A program made the position numbers and the translations under genes. The notes below the pieces were generated by a model, which saw only the letters and a list, made by a program, of their open reading frames with translations, did not search any database and was not told the DNA's origin. A DNA stretch of 20,418 nt from a virus: the IMG/VR virus record IMGVR_UViG_3300033145_000606, positions 1 through 20,418 of that record. One strand, given 5' to 3'. Positions within the stretch are counted from its first letter, which is position 1; the number at the start of each line of letters is the position of its first letter. Below, piece by piece: positions 5,029-13,258 of the stretch.

Positions 5029-5480
5029 CCCATCTGTTCTGCAATAGCTAAAACTTTTCCCGGATATTTTGGGTCGGTGGCGTATCCTGCTTTCCATATC
5101 TCCTCTATATACTTCCTTGCATTACTCTTATTTATTACTGCCTGTTTATATCTTTTAGCACCCAAAATTAAGTTGCCATAATCGATAAAACTTTCAGAAT
5201 AATTATTATAGGCACGAAATTCACCTATTACCTTTACTTTCTCCCCAGCAATATATTCGTGAGTCCATACTTCAACCGAGCCATTAGTGCCTTTTCCTTT
5301 AATTCCAAATAAATTATATGAAAACTTTTTTGTATGCTTGTCGATAGGGATATGCTTCCCCCAGCCAGTCTCAAGTATGCATTGACTGGCTAATATAGAA
5401 GCAGGTAGCCCTGTTATCGCTTTAGCTTTGTATGCTTCTGCTAATATTTCTATTGCAAATAATCGCTGTTTATTATTCAC
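5010..5480 (-). CDS. Endolysin-type N-acetylglucosaminidase, FlgJ/GH73-like (156 aa)
   Basis: This is a peptidoglycan hydrolase of the mannosyl-glycoprotein endo-beta-N-acetylglucosaminidase type. The signature SQCILETGWGKH places the catalytic glutamate at about residue 37. NLFGIKG (56-62), FRAYNNYSESFIDY (about 88-101) and AGYATDPKYPGKV (about 131-143) are the usual later motifs. Length is normal for a single catalytic domain; there is no cell-wall-binding domain or signal peptide, so it needs a holin to cross the membrane. Its GTG start overlaps the upstream stop (GTGA, 5480-5477). Confidence 0.85.
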   Translation of the reverse strand: MNNKQRLFAIEILAEAYKAKAITGLPASILASQCILETGWGKHIPIDKHTKKFSYNLFGIKGKGTNGSVEVWTHEYIAGEKVKVIGEFRAYNNYSESFIDYGNLILGAKRYKQAVINKSNARKYIEEIWKAGYATDPKYPGKVLAIAEQMGWIKKL

Positions 5481-5815
5481 TTAATCTTTCCCTTCATTTC
5501 CTTCATTTCTGCCCTCAATTTAGCTATTGCAGGATTTTTACCGTTTAGCAATTCCAATATTCTGTCAAAACCAGACAATAATTTATTCCATGCTTCATCA
5601 CTATTTTGTTCATATTTATTAAGATTGTTTAGCGTCTGTGCCTGTATAACTGCAATATCCTTGTTTAGCTTTTTATTTTCGGTTACGTTATCATCAATAT
5701 TTTTTAGCCTGCCCTCGAATAAACTCCACATCTTACGCACTAAAAAAGTAGCTACCCAAAATATAAAAATATAACTTCCGTATTTATAAATTGCTTCAGG
5801 CGTTAGTCCTAACAT
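5477..5815 (-). CDS. Membrane-anchored coiled-coil protein, possible holin or lysis accessory (112 aa)
   Basis: Residues about 11-28 form one hydrophobic span (YKYGSYIFIFWVATFLV), followed by basic residues and then a long heptad-like helical region to the end (NIDDNVTENKKLNKDIAV, then AKLRAEMKEMKGKIK). A short N-terminal anchor with an extended coiled coil is seen in phage holin-like and lysis-accessory proteins next to endolysins. AAAGGAGATGG stands before the ATG. It is translationally coupled to the glucosaminidase. One span is few for a canonical holin, so the exact role is open. Confidence 0.6.
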   Translation of the reverse strand: MLGLTPEAIYKYGSYIFIFWVATFLVRKMWSLFEGRLKNIDDNVTENKKLNKDIAVIQAQTLNNLNKYEQNSDEAWNKLLSGFDRILELLNGKNPAIAKLRAEMKEMKGKIK

Positions 5816-5834
5816 TTACACCATCTCCTTTTAC

Positions 5835-6317
5835 TTAAAATGTTCCTATTAACTTTGACTTCTTCTTTAATATCTTGCCTTGCCAATCCCTAATCTCCAT
5901 ACTCTTTAGCCCGTCAGGATAAATATAATGTCCAATTTCTATATAGTCATTAAATCCTGACTTGAAACTGCTATTACTAAACATAGCTAACTTGCCACGA
6001 TACGGGAATACACAGACTGCGTGTCCCTTCTTCCCTTGCCAACGTGCCTTGTTATAGCCATTATAAATGACAAACCTTGCCTCAACTTTGATTATCCTGA
6101 CTAAAACATCTACTGCAAACCTTGCGAAGTCCTCACAATCCCCGCTGTCCAACATAAATTCATACGGTGTTTTCCAATAATCTTTCACTTCACTTACCCA
6201 AGTATATTGTTTCAAAAACTCGTGTAGCTTCCTGATAGATGTCAGGTCTTTCACCGCATCTAAATATTCTTGTGTCGGTGTAAACTGTTGCCACTTGTCT
6301 TTTTGTTTAAAGCACAT
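5835..6317 (-). CDS. Transglutaminase-like cysteine peptidase (160 aa)
   Basis: The motif SGDCEDFARFAVDVL (58-72) with C61, GHAVCVF with H99, and FSNSS with N115 give the Cys-His-Asp/Asn triad of transglutaminase-like cysteine peptidases. No signal peptide is seen. In phages such proteins sit near lysis or tail genes and are thought to act on cell-wall peptide or on structural proteins; here its place between a membrane protein and the endolysin favours a wall-related role. The ATG directly abuts the upstream TAA, indicating coupling, and no separate ribosome binding site is obvious. Confidence 0.75.
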   Translation of the reverse strand: MCFKQKDKWQQFTPTQEYLDAVKDLTSIRKLHEFLKQYTWVSEVKDYWKTPYEFMLDSGDCEDFARFAVDVLVRIIKVEARFVIYNGYNKARWQGKKGHAVCVFPYRGKLAMFSNSSFKSGFNDYIEIGHYIYPDGLKSMEIRDWQGKILKKKSKLIGTF

Positions 6318-6527
6318 TTACATCACCATCCATATTATTAATCCACCTGCCACAGTAGCCAAAATATCCCAGAAATCAAAATAGCTTTTCTTGATTTTCA
6401 GGTCGTATGCTTCTTTTAATACTGCAATTATGATTACAGGAATAATCGGATAAGCTATAAAATAACTTGCCACCCAGAATATAATTGCCCCTGCAAGAAA
6501 ATGGTATAACTTGTCTATATGTTTCAT
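6318..6527 (-). CDS. Small membrane protein, YfiM-like pattern (69 aa)
   Basis: Two hydrophobic stretches (about 10-36 and 54-69) flank a polar loop with KEAYDLK and YFDFWDILATVAGG. The pattern 'DKLYHFLAG...KEAYD...FDFWDILAT..GG' recalls YfiM/DUF2279-type proteins, in which H, E and D residues are spaced this way; I infer the relation from the pattern only. AAGGAGATATT precedes the ATG. As first gene of the lysis-type cassette it could act as a holin, but the conserved polar residues argue for another membrane function. Confidence 0.6.
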   Translation of the reverse strand: MKHIDKLYHFLAGAIIFWVASYFIAYPIIPVIIIAVLKEAYDLKIKKSYFDFWDILATVAGGLIIWMVM

Positions 6528-6536
6528 AATATCTCC

Positions 6537-7604
6537 TTAAAAGGCTGCTCCGAAAAATATTGCATTACCACCTGTTTCCTCACTCCCATAAGTAAGCAAG
6601 GTGTCGTTTGTAGAATTGTAAGAACCTTTCGCCCAAGCATTAGTTCTTCTTATACTTGATATTCTAACTTCATCTACTTTTCCATCGAAAGGTTGACCTG
6701 TGCCATTATAAGTAGAAATCCAAGATTGGTTGGTGTCATCAAAGTTTACTGTAGTTCCACTATTATCAGTATCACCAGGAGTTCCGCTATCAAGAAAATA
6801 AGCAAAATCATCATCAGCAAAAGCAAATGCTAAATAATGCCAACTGGCAGTATCTCCAAAAGCAATATCAACCCACTCGGCTTGATAACTATTATTATAG
6901 TAATAAACCCTAAGTGACCCATCAGCGTCTACTTTGAGAGTTAGTTCTTGACTGCCTGCTGTATTTCCAATATGCACTATCCTTTGATCGGCAATTAAAC
7001 TATCTGTTTTAAACCATACTTCTACAAAACCCGCATTTCCAAAAGTTCCCAAAGAAGGAATACTAATTGTATCGTCTGTTCCGTCAAAATCCTGTGCTTT
7101 TCCTATTGGTGAAACAACTTGTGTAGGTTCGGCATTGGCTTTTTTAGTGGCATCATAATTCGTAGTGCTATCAAGCACCGTAGTATCTGTATCGTCATCA
7201 CTTAGATGATAGACTGCTTTGTAATTGCTATCCCAGACACTTGCACCTGCAGTAGTTCCTATTGCACCGATATAAGTTGTGTTATCACTTGCACCGTTGT
7301 CATAATAATAATAAATATCCGTATCTGCACTTGATGATATAGATGTAACCTTGACATGATATATTGCCTTACTTTCAGAAACATCAAACAATTCTTTTTC
7401 TGCATATAGTTGCGTAGTGCCATCACTTGAGGTAAAGGCACATTTCATATAATCACTGTCAGCATCAAATTCGGTGAATATTTCTTCCGCTTGTGCTGCT
7501 GTGAAGAATACCGTTACAGGGAAGTCGGATAAGGTTGAATCTATCTTAGTATGGTCGATAGTTAATTTTATTCTTTTGTCGTATGTGCCGAATAAGTCAG
7601 CCAT
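6537..7604 (-). CDS. Adhesin-like structural protein: DUF2341 plus LamG (concanavalin-like) domain (355 aa)
   Basis: The N-terminal ~110 residues (DKRIKLTIDHTKIDSTLSDF, later YYYYDNGA) match the DUF2341 pattern. It is followed by a LamG/concanavalin A-like jelly roll (about 125-345) recognisable by KAVYHLSDD, DSTTNYDAT, GKAQDFDGTDDTISIP and DGKVDEVRIS. Such pairs are common in extracellular carbohydrate-binding proteins, so receptor or surface binding at the tail tip or virion surface is likely. No signal peptide is present, as expected for a virion protein. AAAGGAGATAAATT precedes the ATG. It is the last structural gene before the lysis cassette. Confidence 0.75.
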   Translation of the reverse strand: MADLFGTYDKRIKLTIDHTKIDSTLSDFPVTVFFTAAQAEEIFTEFDADSDYMKCAFTSSDGTTQLYAEKELFDVSESKAIYHVKVTSISSSADTDIYYYYDNGASDNTTYIGAIGTTAGASVWDSNYKAVYHLSDDDTDTTVLDSTTNYDATKKANAEPTQVVSPIGKAQDFDGTDDTISIPSLGTFGNAGFVEVWFKTDSLIADQRIVHIGNTAGSQELTLKVDADGSLRVYYYNNSYQAEWVDIAFGDTASWHYLAFAFADDDFAYFLDSGTPGDTDNSGTTVNFDDTNQSWISTYNGTGQPFDGKVDEVRISSIRRTNAWAKGSYNSTNDTLLTYGSEETGGNAIFFGAAF

Positions 7605-7616
7605 AATTTATCTCCT

Positions 7617-9416
7617 TTAACTAAAATCTTTACTTAATTGAGCATACCATTGTTTATCCGCAGTCTTATAAGTTAAACTTACTATGTCTTCTGAACCTGC
7701 CGCAGTTGATAATACCCCCAAAGTCCCATCTGTCCATTTCACTAATTGTTGAACTGTGTGAGTTCCTGTTCCAGTATCAGTTATATCAATATTTGTGCCA
7801 GCTATAGCATTGGCTTTAGTAGTCGCTACTTTAATATGATTTTCTGAAGTCCTTATAGCATAATAAATAGTATCTATGACTAAAGGGTCTGGCAAGTCAG
7901 CGTCTGAAGTTTTAAATCGTATTCTCGCACCCGTAGGAATATCAATTGTTAAGTCTATAATTTCTGTATCTGTATGCACATCAGTTGTAGCGATAGCTTC
8001 ATCTTTTTGAGTTACAATTTCATCCATCACCCTTGTGCCTGTGCCATCTTGAGTAATAATTAGTTGTGCGTTTAAAGCCCCAGTAGGAGCAGTTATGGTA
8101 ATGGTAAAGTTGTGTGCAGCGGTCAGAATTGCCTTATTACTATTTCCTAAATTCCAAGCTATGGCAGTCCCAGAAGTCAAAATCTGTTCTGTAAAATTAA
8201 TACTATGTGCCCCAGATTGAAGCTGCTCACCTAATTCAGGTGTAGTATCATCCTTTATATTAGCTATTTTATTGTTAAAAGTGTCCCAATCAGCTGTAAG
8301 CAAGTATCCACTATTATCTGTGTCAGCAGGTTGAGTTGTTATAGTATGCTGTGCAGCTGTCAAATGGTATTCTTCCCCAGCTGTTCCACCTTGCAATCCA
8401 CCAAGATTATTATGATTAGCAACCTCTGTCCCGCTAAAGAATTGAGATGTTACCATTATTACCGCAGTGAAACTTCCACCAGCTTGCGGAGCTATAATTG
8501 CCCCTATAAGGCAACCAAAATCAGTTAAATGGTTAGGTATTGTAGGTGGTATTATTGCCGCGATTTCTGCTTCTGCTAACGTATAACTGCCCGTGCCATA
8601 GACAACATATACATCTCCATCGTCAACGTGCCTATAGACATAATGAACACCATATCGAGCTACACCAACATTGCCTAAAGTTCCATCACCATCATCATAA
8701 TGGGCAAAATCAATTACATTACTTCCTGTTTCTGTCCAGCCACCTGCCCCATCATCATAAACGTATGTAAATTGTGTAGTAGCACTGTTATAAGCGGCAA
8801 GAGAAAATGCATTCAGTCCGCCATAAACTATTCCAGTTCCCATTATAAAATTATTCGTGCCTGAATATTCTATAGCAGAACCACTTTCTAATTCTAACGC
8901 CCTTAATGTTTTTGCCCTCTGATGTAGTTTTCTAACTCCATCACCAAATCTAAAGCCACCATCTATGTAATGGACGTTATCACTGCCATCTTTCATCACC
9001 TTGCCAAGTGGTATCGCATTGTAACCGTTTGGAGCAGTTTCGCTTGTGGTTATCGTACAAGGTGTACCGTATGTAAATACTACAAAATAGGTTGTGTCAG
9101 CAGCAGTAATAGTTTGGTTATCTTGTTCGGCAAGGGTAACGGATGTTAGCACCCCCGTTGCACTTGCTGTTGAACGCAAGAGTGCCTTTGTGATAGCAGT
9201 TACCTTAAACGTACCAGCATTAGTGCCTGTGGTTACAACGCCACCTGTAACAATTCCAGCACTATTCATATCGTTTATATTATAAGCATATTTTTCTATT
9301 TCAGTTATTGCAGTTTCTACAACATCATAACTATCCGAAGTTACTACTTGACCTGCTTGTCTGTCCGTATCTAATGTATCTAAACTTCCGGGGAAATTAC
9401 ATTGATTCTTAGGCAT
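7617..9416 (-). CDS. Tail fibre / receptor-binding protein (599 aa)
   Basis: The start MPKNQCNFPGSLDTLDTD leads into repetitive beta-rich, Thr/Ala/Gly-rich sequence. Around residues 337-362 the segment HNNLGGLQGGTAGEEYHLT is a motif shared by many tail fibre and baseplate proteins. The C-terminal third (ITQDGTGTRV, WTDGTLGVLSTAAGSEDIV) has the look of a fibre-tip beta domain. It probably forms a trimeric fibre that contacts the host surface. GGAGG stands 9 bases before the ATG, within the end of the upstream gene. The assignment is to structural class rather than a named family. Confidence 0.75.
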   Translation of the reverse strand: MPKNQCNFPGSLDTLDTDRQAGQVVTSDSYDVVETAITEIEKYAYNINDMNSAGIVTGGVVTTGTNAGTFKVTAITKALLRSTASATGVLTSVTLAEQDNQTITAADTTYFVVFTYGTPCTITTSETAPNGYNAIPLGKVMKDGSDNVHYIDGGFRFGDGVRKLHQRAKTLRALELESGSAIEYSGTNNFIMGTGIVYGGLNAFSLAAYNSATTQFTYVYDDGAGGWTETGSNVIDFAHYDDGDGTLGNVGVARYGVHYVYRHVDDGDVYVVYGTGSYTLAEAEIAAIIPPTIPNHLTDFGCLIGAIIAPQAGGSFTAVIMVTSQFFSGTEVANHNNLGGLQGGTAGEEYHLTAAQHTITTQPADTDNSGYLLTADWDTFNNKIANIKDDTTPELGEQLQSGAHSINFTEQILTSGTAIAWNLGNSNKAILTAAHNFTITITAPTGALNAQLIITQDGTGTRVMDEIVTQKDEAIATTDVHTDTEIIDLTIDIPTGARIRFKTSDADLPDPLVIDTIYYAIRTSENHIKVATTKANAIAGTNIDITDTGTGTHTVQQLVKWTDGTLGVLSTAAGSEDIVSLTYKTADKQWYAQLSKDFS

Positions 9417-9420
9417 GTTA

Positions 9421-10377
9421 TCAGTCCTCCAATTCTATGTTAGATTCATAATTCCCAGCTGAAAATCTAACCGATATTTTTCTAATTATCATTTTCTTAA
9501 TTAAAGTTTTAACAATACTATCTACAAATCCAATTACCTCGTATAAAATCATTCTCCGTTCATAACTATCCCCTAACGAAAATGCTTCTGAAAGTCCTAA
9601 GTCAGCAGTGCCAACTTTTGAATCGCTAATACCCAAAGTTTCAGCAATGGCTTCAGAAGCAGAATTTGCTATACTATCTATAACATTAAACGCCTCTGCT
9701 AAATCTATAATATAATGATTGCCATCAGTTATTGAAAAACTTTCCGCTAATCCTAAATCACCATCGGTTACTATTACATCGGCTATTCCAAAAGATAATG
9801 CATCACTTAGAATTCCTTTGTCGAAAGCTCCAACATCAAAACCGTGGTCTGCGGTATCAAATTTACAGGCAACATTATATTCCGCCATAATTGTCGCTAC
9901 TATCTCTAAGCTGTCAACTGTGATAGCCGAAAATCCAGCAGTATTAAGCATACTACCAGTAGTACCATCGTTAAATAGCCCATATTCGGTTGCCGCTACA
10001 ATCGTAGTGAAATTAGCTGTAAAAGTACAAGTCTTTTCTCCCGGTGTATGAGCATAAGTTGCGGTTTCCCGTTGATCTTCACTTGTTAATGTAGTTGATG
10101 CCGCATTCCCAGCAACTCCACTTCCGATAGCCATGTGAGTTATATCTGATGGTTGAGCATTTTTGCCTAAACAATCACAAATCAAGTCAAATCCTGCATC
10201 CGTTATAAGATTCTTTTGTTCTTTAATAAAAGCTATAGAACCATCTTTATTTCTACCGGTTAATTTCAGTCCACCAGTAATTTTTAATCCTTCTACATTT
10301 GGTCTGTCTTTACTCATTTTTTTGTTTACCTCTTTTTCTGTTTTTCCAGTCACAAATTTAATTATTTTATTTACCAT
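9421..10377 (-). CDS. Tail fibre-type protein with ~18-residue repeats (318 aa)
   Basis: Residues 55-170 resemble a phage tail-protein domain (NLITDAGFDLICDCL, THMAIGSG, AATEYGLFNDGTTGSML). Residues about 190-287 contain six degenerate repeats of the type L-[SA]-E-A-F-S-x-x-D-S at 190, 210, 226, 244, 262 and 278, spaced 16-20 residues. The C-terminus is basic and beta-like (KMIIRKISVRFSAGNYES). Neighbours are hub and fibre genes, so it is probably part of the tail tip. AAAGGAGA precedes the ATG. The repeat block could form a fibre shaft; that is inference. Confidence 0.65.
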   Translation of the reverse strand: MVNKIIKFVTGKTEKEVNKKMSKDRPNVEGLKITGGLKLTGRNKDGSIAFIKEQKNLITDAGFDLICDCLGKNAQPSDITHMAIGSGVAGNAASTTLTSEDQRETATYAHTPGEKTCTFTANFTTIVAATEYGLFNDGTTGSMLNTAGFSAITVDSLEIVATIMAEYNVACKFDTADHGFDVGAFDKGILSDALSFGIADVIVTDGDLGLAESFSITDGNHYIIDLAEAFNVIDSIANSASEAIAETLGISDSKVGTADLGLSEAFSLGDSYERRMILYEVIGFVDSIVKTLIKKMIIRKISVRFSAGNYESNIELED

Positions 10378-10397
10378 AATATCTTCTCCTTTCTATT

Positions 10398-11852
10398 TTA
10401 TAATATTTTTTTTACTGTAATAGTATCCCCAATCTCATAAGGTGCTGGTGTAGGTCTGGTTACTACCAGTTTAGTTTTTTGGTCTTTATAATCAGCCAGA
10501 TATGCAGCCGATACAATATCCGCTATGGTCTGATTTTGTATAAGATGATTCTCGATTTTTAAAGTTCGCTTTCCACCTACTTTTGCTATATCAGCGTCAC
10601 TTGCGGTTGCCTCTGATGTTATTTCAGTTTTATTTGCACCGTAGGGATAAGCTGTCTTAAATTCCAAATACGAGCCATATTTTGTACCCCAAGCTCCTAT
10701 CGCATAAGCTCTGATATAATAAGTTGTGTCAGCAGTTAGCAATGTAAGCTGTAATGAAAATACTCCTTCGCTATAAGTACCACCGCCATTTTCGGACTCG
10801 TCCCAAGTGTCTGTTTCGGTTAGACCATATTTAAACCCTCGTGTAGTTATAGGTTCTACCACATCAAGTTCAATTAACCCATTTGCGGTCACCTTTGTAG
10901 GGTCAGCCCTGATAATATCAGTTGGTACTTGTGTAGTTACGGCAGGATTGGTATAAAAATTTACCTCCGAGCCATAACCGTAGCCACCTGAATTATAAGC
11001 ATACGCCTTGACATAATACTTCTCTCCCCTTATAAGTCCAGTCATTGGTCTTGAAAATGCCCCAGTCCCGAATGAACCTATTTCTTCAGATTTGCTATCA
11101 GCTACCGTTGGGCTACCTGTCGTATTCCAGCAGACCCCTCGTTTGGAAGCATTTTCATCACCTGTATCTGTAATATTCCCGTTTCCAGTTGCGATTATTT
11201 CGTTGATATCCGATACCGCTTGAGTGGTAACCGTAGGAGAAATAGCATAAGTTATCACTAATTTGGCTCGGTATTCAGAGCCTCTCTCATTAGTTCCAAG
11301 ATATGTTGTTTCTTTTCCGGCTGCTCCCTCAGCAGGTGGAGTTGAACTTATATCTGTGCTAAGCCGTAATGCAAATTTTGTAAGACCAGTTTTATTTATC
11401 CACCCTCTTCCAGTGGAATTTAAAGTAATAGTAAAATATCCGAGTCCACTTGTATTAATATCGGTAGAGCTTATACTGCCCCCATCGCCAGAATAATGAG
11501 AGTGAAGATAATCGCCTATTTCTAAAGGGTCATGAGGATATGTGGGTTGCCCATTTTGTACTACTAAATTCCAACCAGATTGACCTACTTGAACAACATC
11601 TACATTGTAAAGATGTAAAACTACCTGTGATATTGTAACATCATCTGGCAAACCCGATGTATCAAAGAAAAGAAAACCTCGATTTATAGTATAATAAGAA
11701 GGTGCAGAATAAAACTGCCCTATTTTTATATAAGTTAATGAATCATATACTGACCCTGTTGCATAATCATGGATAAAACTATATGTGTGAGTTGTAGTTT
11801 CACCATAAAGAAGACCTTCGCTTGCACTTGAATATACAGTTAATTCAGGCAT
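10398..11852 (-). CDS. Hub C-terminal part fused to DNRLRE and Fn3-like domains (484 aa)
   Basis: Residues ~1-205 match a DNRLRE-type beta domain (NRGFLFFDTSGLPDDVTISQ, RGSEYRAKLVITYA). Residues ~208-310 and ~311-405 are two Fn3-like repeats (SPTVTTQAVSDINEI..., PAVTTQVPTDI...), each ending in a YYVKAYA/YYIRAYA strand. The last ~80 residues (QNQTIADIVSAAYLADYKDQ, YEIGDTITVKK) look like the end of a siphophage baseplate hub, not of an adhesin. The hub N-terminal half is the preceding gene, and the two frames are in register, separated by TAA GGG AGA GAT TTT ATG. AAGGGAGA serves as ribosome binding site for the ATG chosen here. Confidence 0.7.
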   Translation of the reverse strand: MPELTVYSSASEGLLYGETTTHTYSFIHDYATGSVYDSLTYIKIGQFYSAPSYYTINRGFLFFDTSGLPDDVTISQVVLHLYNVDVVQVGQSGWNLVVQNGQPTYPHDPLEIGDYLHSHYSGDGGSISSTDINTSGLGYFTITLNSTGRGWINKTGLTKFALRLSTDISSTPPAEGAAGKETTYLGTNERGSEYRAKLVITYAISPTVTTQAVSDINEIIATGNGNITDTGDENASKRGVCWNTTGSPTVADSKSEEIGSFGTGAFSRPMTGLIRGEKYYVKAYAYNSGGYGYGSEVNFYTNPAVTTQVPTDIIRADPTKVTANGLIELDVVEPITTRGFKYGLTETDTWDESENGGGTYSEGVFSLQLTLLTADTTYYIRAYAIGAWGTKYGSYLEFKTAYPYGANKTEITSEATASDADIAKVGGKRTLKIENHLIQNQTIADIVSAAYLADYKDQKTKLVVTRPTPAPYEIGDTITVKKIL

Positions 11853-11864
11853 AAAATCTCTCCC

Positions 11865-12920
11865 TTATCCTAAAGTTTCTCTCGTTTCACCCATTACAAT
11901 TATATGATTATATACCTCATCAATATCCTCACTTACCCCTTGATTAGTTATACAATCATCTGAAAAAGTATCTACACTTGTGCCGATACTTGCCTTTGCT
12001 TTGAATATTGCATTACCTAAATAGTCAAAATAAAATCTATATTGTGCCACTTCGGCAAGTAACCGTATTGCTTCAAAAGCTGATGTCCCTGTATTGAACG
12101 ATACACGGTCAATTTCTATACCTGTTGGGGTAATTAAATCAGTATCGGCTAACCAAGTATCCCTCGCAGTTTCATCTGCAAATATGCCCGCTGCCAATAA
12201 TATATCTCCTACTACACTTTCCACGCTTTGAGCCTGAAAATAATAGACTACCAAATTATTAGTACCATCATAATCGGGGATTTTATCAGCTAAAAAACTA
12301 AACTTATTAGTAGCTCCTATATATCCAAAATCTGATTCTTTATATATCGGTGTTAAATGGCTACCATCATAAGGGCTTATGCTGTCTAAATAGGCTATAT
12401 ATAATCCTGTGCAGGTAGCATTCATACTATAATCTGCTGTACCATTTACAGTACTAAAAGTCTGCGTAGTTCCCCAATAAGTATTTGAACCATATAATTT
12501 AAAGTCTAATACAGTCCGCATAAAATCCCGCCCTGTTATAGTGCAAATTTCCTCACCTGCTACAGTTGATAATTCATAATTATCTATCCTACCGATGATC
12601 CACTGGTAATAGTAATTTGTTGAATCTACTTTAATGCCAGCATATACTTTTATTCTTCTACCCTGTTTTAGCCAATCATAATAAGCAGAACCAGCATTCC
12701 AGGAGAAATATCGCATATCTGTATTTAAACAAGTTATAGAAAATGAATAAGCACAAAAACGTGAAACTTCATCTTCAATATTGGTATTAATACTAAAATC
12801 TATTACATCGGGCAATTCCTGATAATCACCTTCGCCATCAATATCTATTTCAACTTTTCCAATAACTACAACTGATTTACTTTTAAAATCAGCTACAGTT
12901 AACGGAGTAATAGTTTGCAT
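11865..12920 (-). CDS. Baseplate hub / tail-associated protein, N-terminal part (351 aa)
   Basis: The protein opens with beta-rich sequence typical of siphophage hub proteins (ELPDVIDFSINTNIEDEVSR, QGRRIKVYAGI, IIGRIDNYELSTVAGEEI, ITGRDFMRTVLDFK). It later shows VESVVGDILLAAGI, FEAIRLLAEVAQYRFYFDYL and EDIDEVYNHIIVMGE. In related proteins the chain continues past this last motif; here it stops at TAA (11867-11865) and the expected C-terminal hub piece is found at the end of the next, in-frame gene. AAGAGGTAT precedes the ATG within the end of the upstream gene. It follows the tape measure in standard siphovirus order. Confidence 0.7.
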   Translation of the reverse strand: MQTITPLTVADFKSKSVVVIGKVEIDIDGEGDYQELPDVIDFSINTNIEDEVSRFCAYSFSITCLNTDMRYFSWNAGSAYYDWLKQGRRIKVYAGIKVDSTNYYYQWIIGRIDNYELSTVAGEEICTITGRDFMRTVLDFKLYGSNTYWGTTQTFSTVNGTADYSMNATCTGLYIAYLDSISPYDGSHLTPIYKESDFGYIGATNKFSFLADKIPDYDGTNNLVVYYFQAQSVESVVGDILLAAGIFADETARDTWLADTDLITPTGIEIDRVSFNTGTSAFEAIRLLAEVAQYRFYFDYLGNAIFKAKASIGTSVDTFSDDCITNQGVSEDIDEVYNHIIVMGETRETLG

Positions 12921-12922
12921 AT

Positions 12923-13246
12923 TTATACCTCTTGTAATGTAAAAGTAATACTGTATTCACCAGTTGACTTATCTAATGAACCGATAAACCTGACTGTATA
13001 AGTGACAGATTTATGGATAAAATTCAAAGTGATATCTTTATTATGTTCGGCTTCTATATTAGTAACTTCTGTTGATGTGGGTTTAATTAATGTAACCGTA
13101 AATGCTTTTTTAGTAATCGGTGCTTTCTGTACAGTTACCGAACCATCCAAATTAATATGAGATGATATAATGGGTTGCCGTGATATAGCAACTATTGTAT
13201 TTGTAAAAGTCGATTCTGAACCTGCAGTTCCTAATTGTATATTCAT
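12923..13246 (-). CDS. Small tail protein between tape measure and hub (107 aa)
   Basis: The chain is beta-rich (TNTIVAISRQPIISSHINLD, KKAFTVTLIKPTS, VTYTVRFIGSLDKSTGEYSI) and lacks membrane or coiled-coil segments. In siphoviruses the gene immediately after the tape measure usually encodes the distal tail protein; this one is much shorter than a full distal tail protein but could be a minimal tail-tip adaptor. GGAAGG stands before the ATG, overlapping the end of the tape measure gene, and the hub start follows within a few bases. Its function is inferred from position only. Confidence 0.6.
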   Translation of the reverse strand: MNIQLGTAGSESTFTNTIVAISRQPIISSHINLDGSVTVQKAPITKKAFTVTLIKPTSTEVTNIEAEHNKDITLNFIHKSVTYTVRFIGSLDKSTGEYSITFTLQEV

Positions 13247-13258
13247 AGTTAAACCTTC

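Noticed and set aside
5029-5097. Longer N-terminus for the tiny membrane protein
   Set aside because: The upstream 23 codons overlap conserved glucosaminidase sequence in another frame; the shorter GTG start keeps the hydrophobic segment and limits the overlap.
7259-7441. 60-codon minus-strand frame inside the DUF2341/LamG gene
   Set aside because: It lies in another frame within a well-supported gene and has no ribosome binding site.
9719-10051. Plus-strand 110-codon frame opposite the repeat-bearing fibre gene
   Set aside because: Low-complexity antisense sequence with no start signal. The minus-strand gene there has a good ribosome binding site and recognisable motifs.
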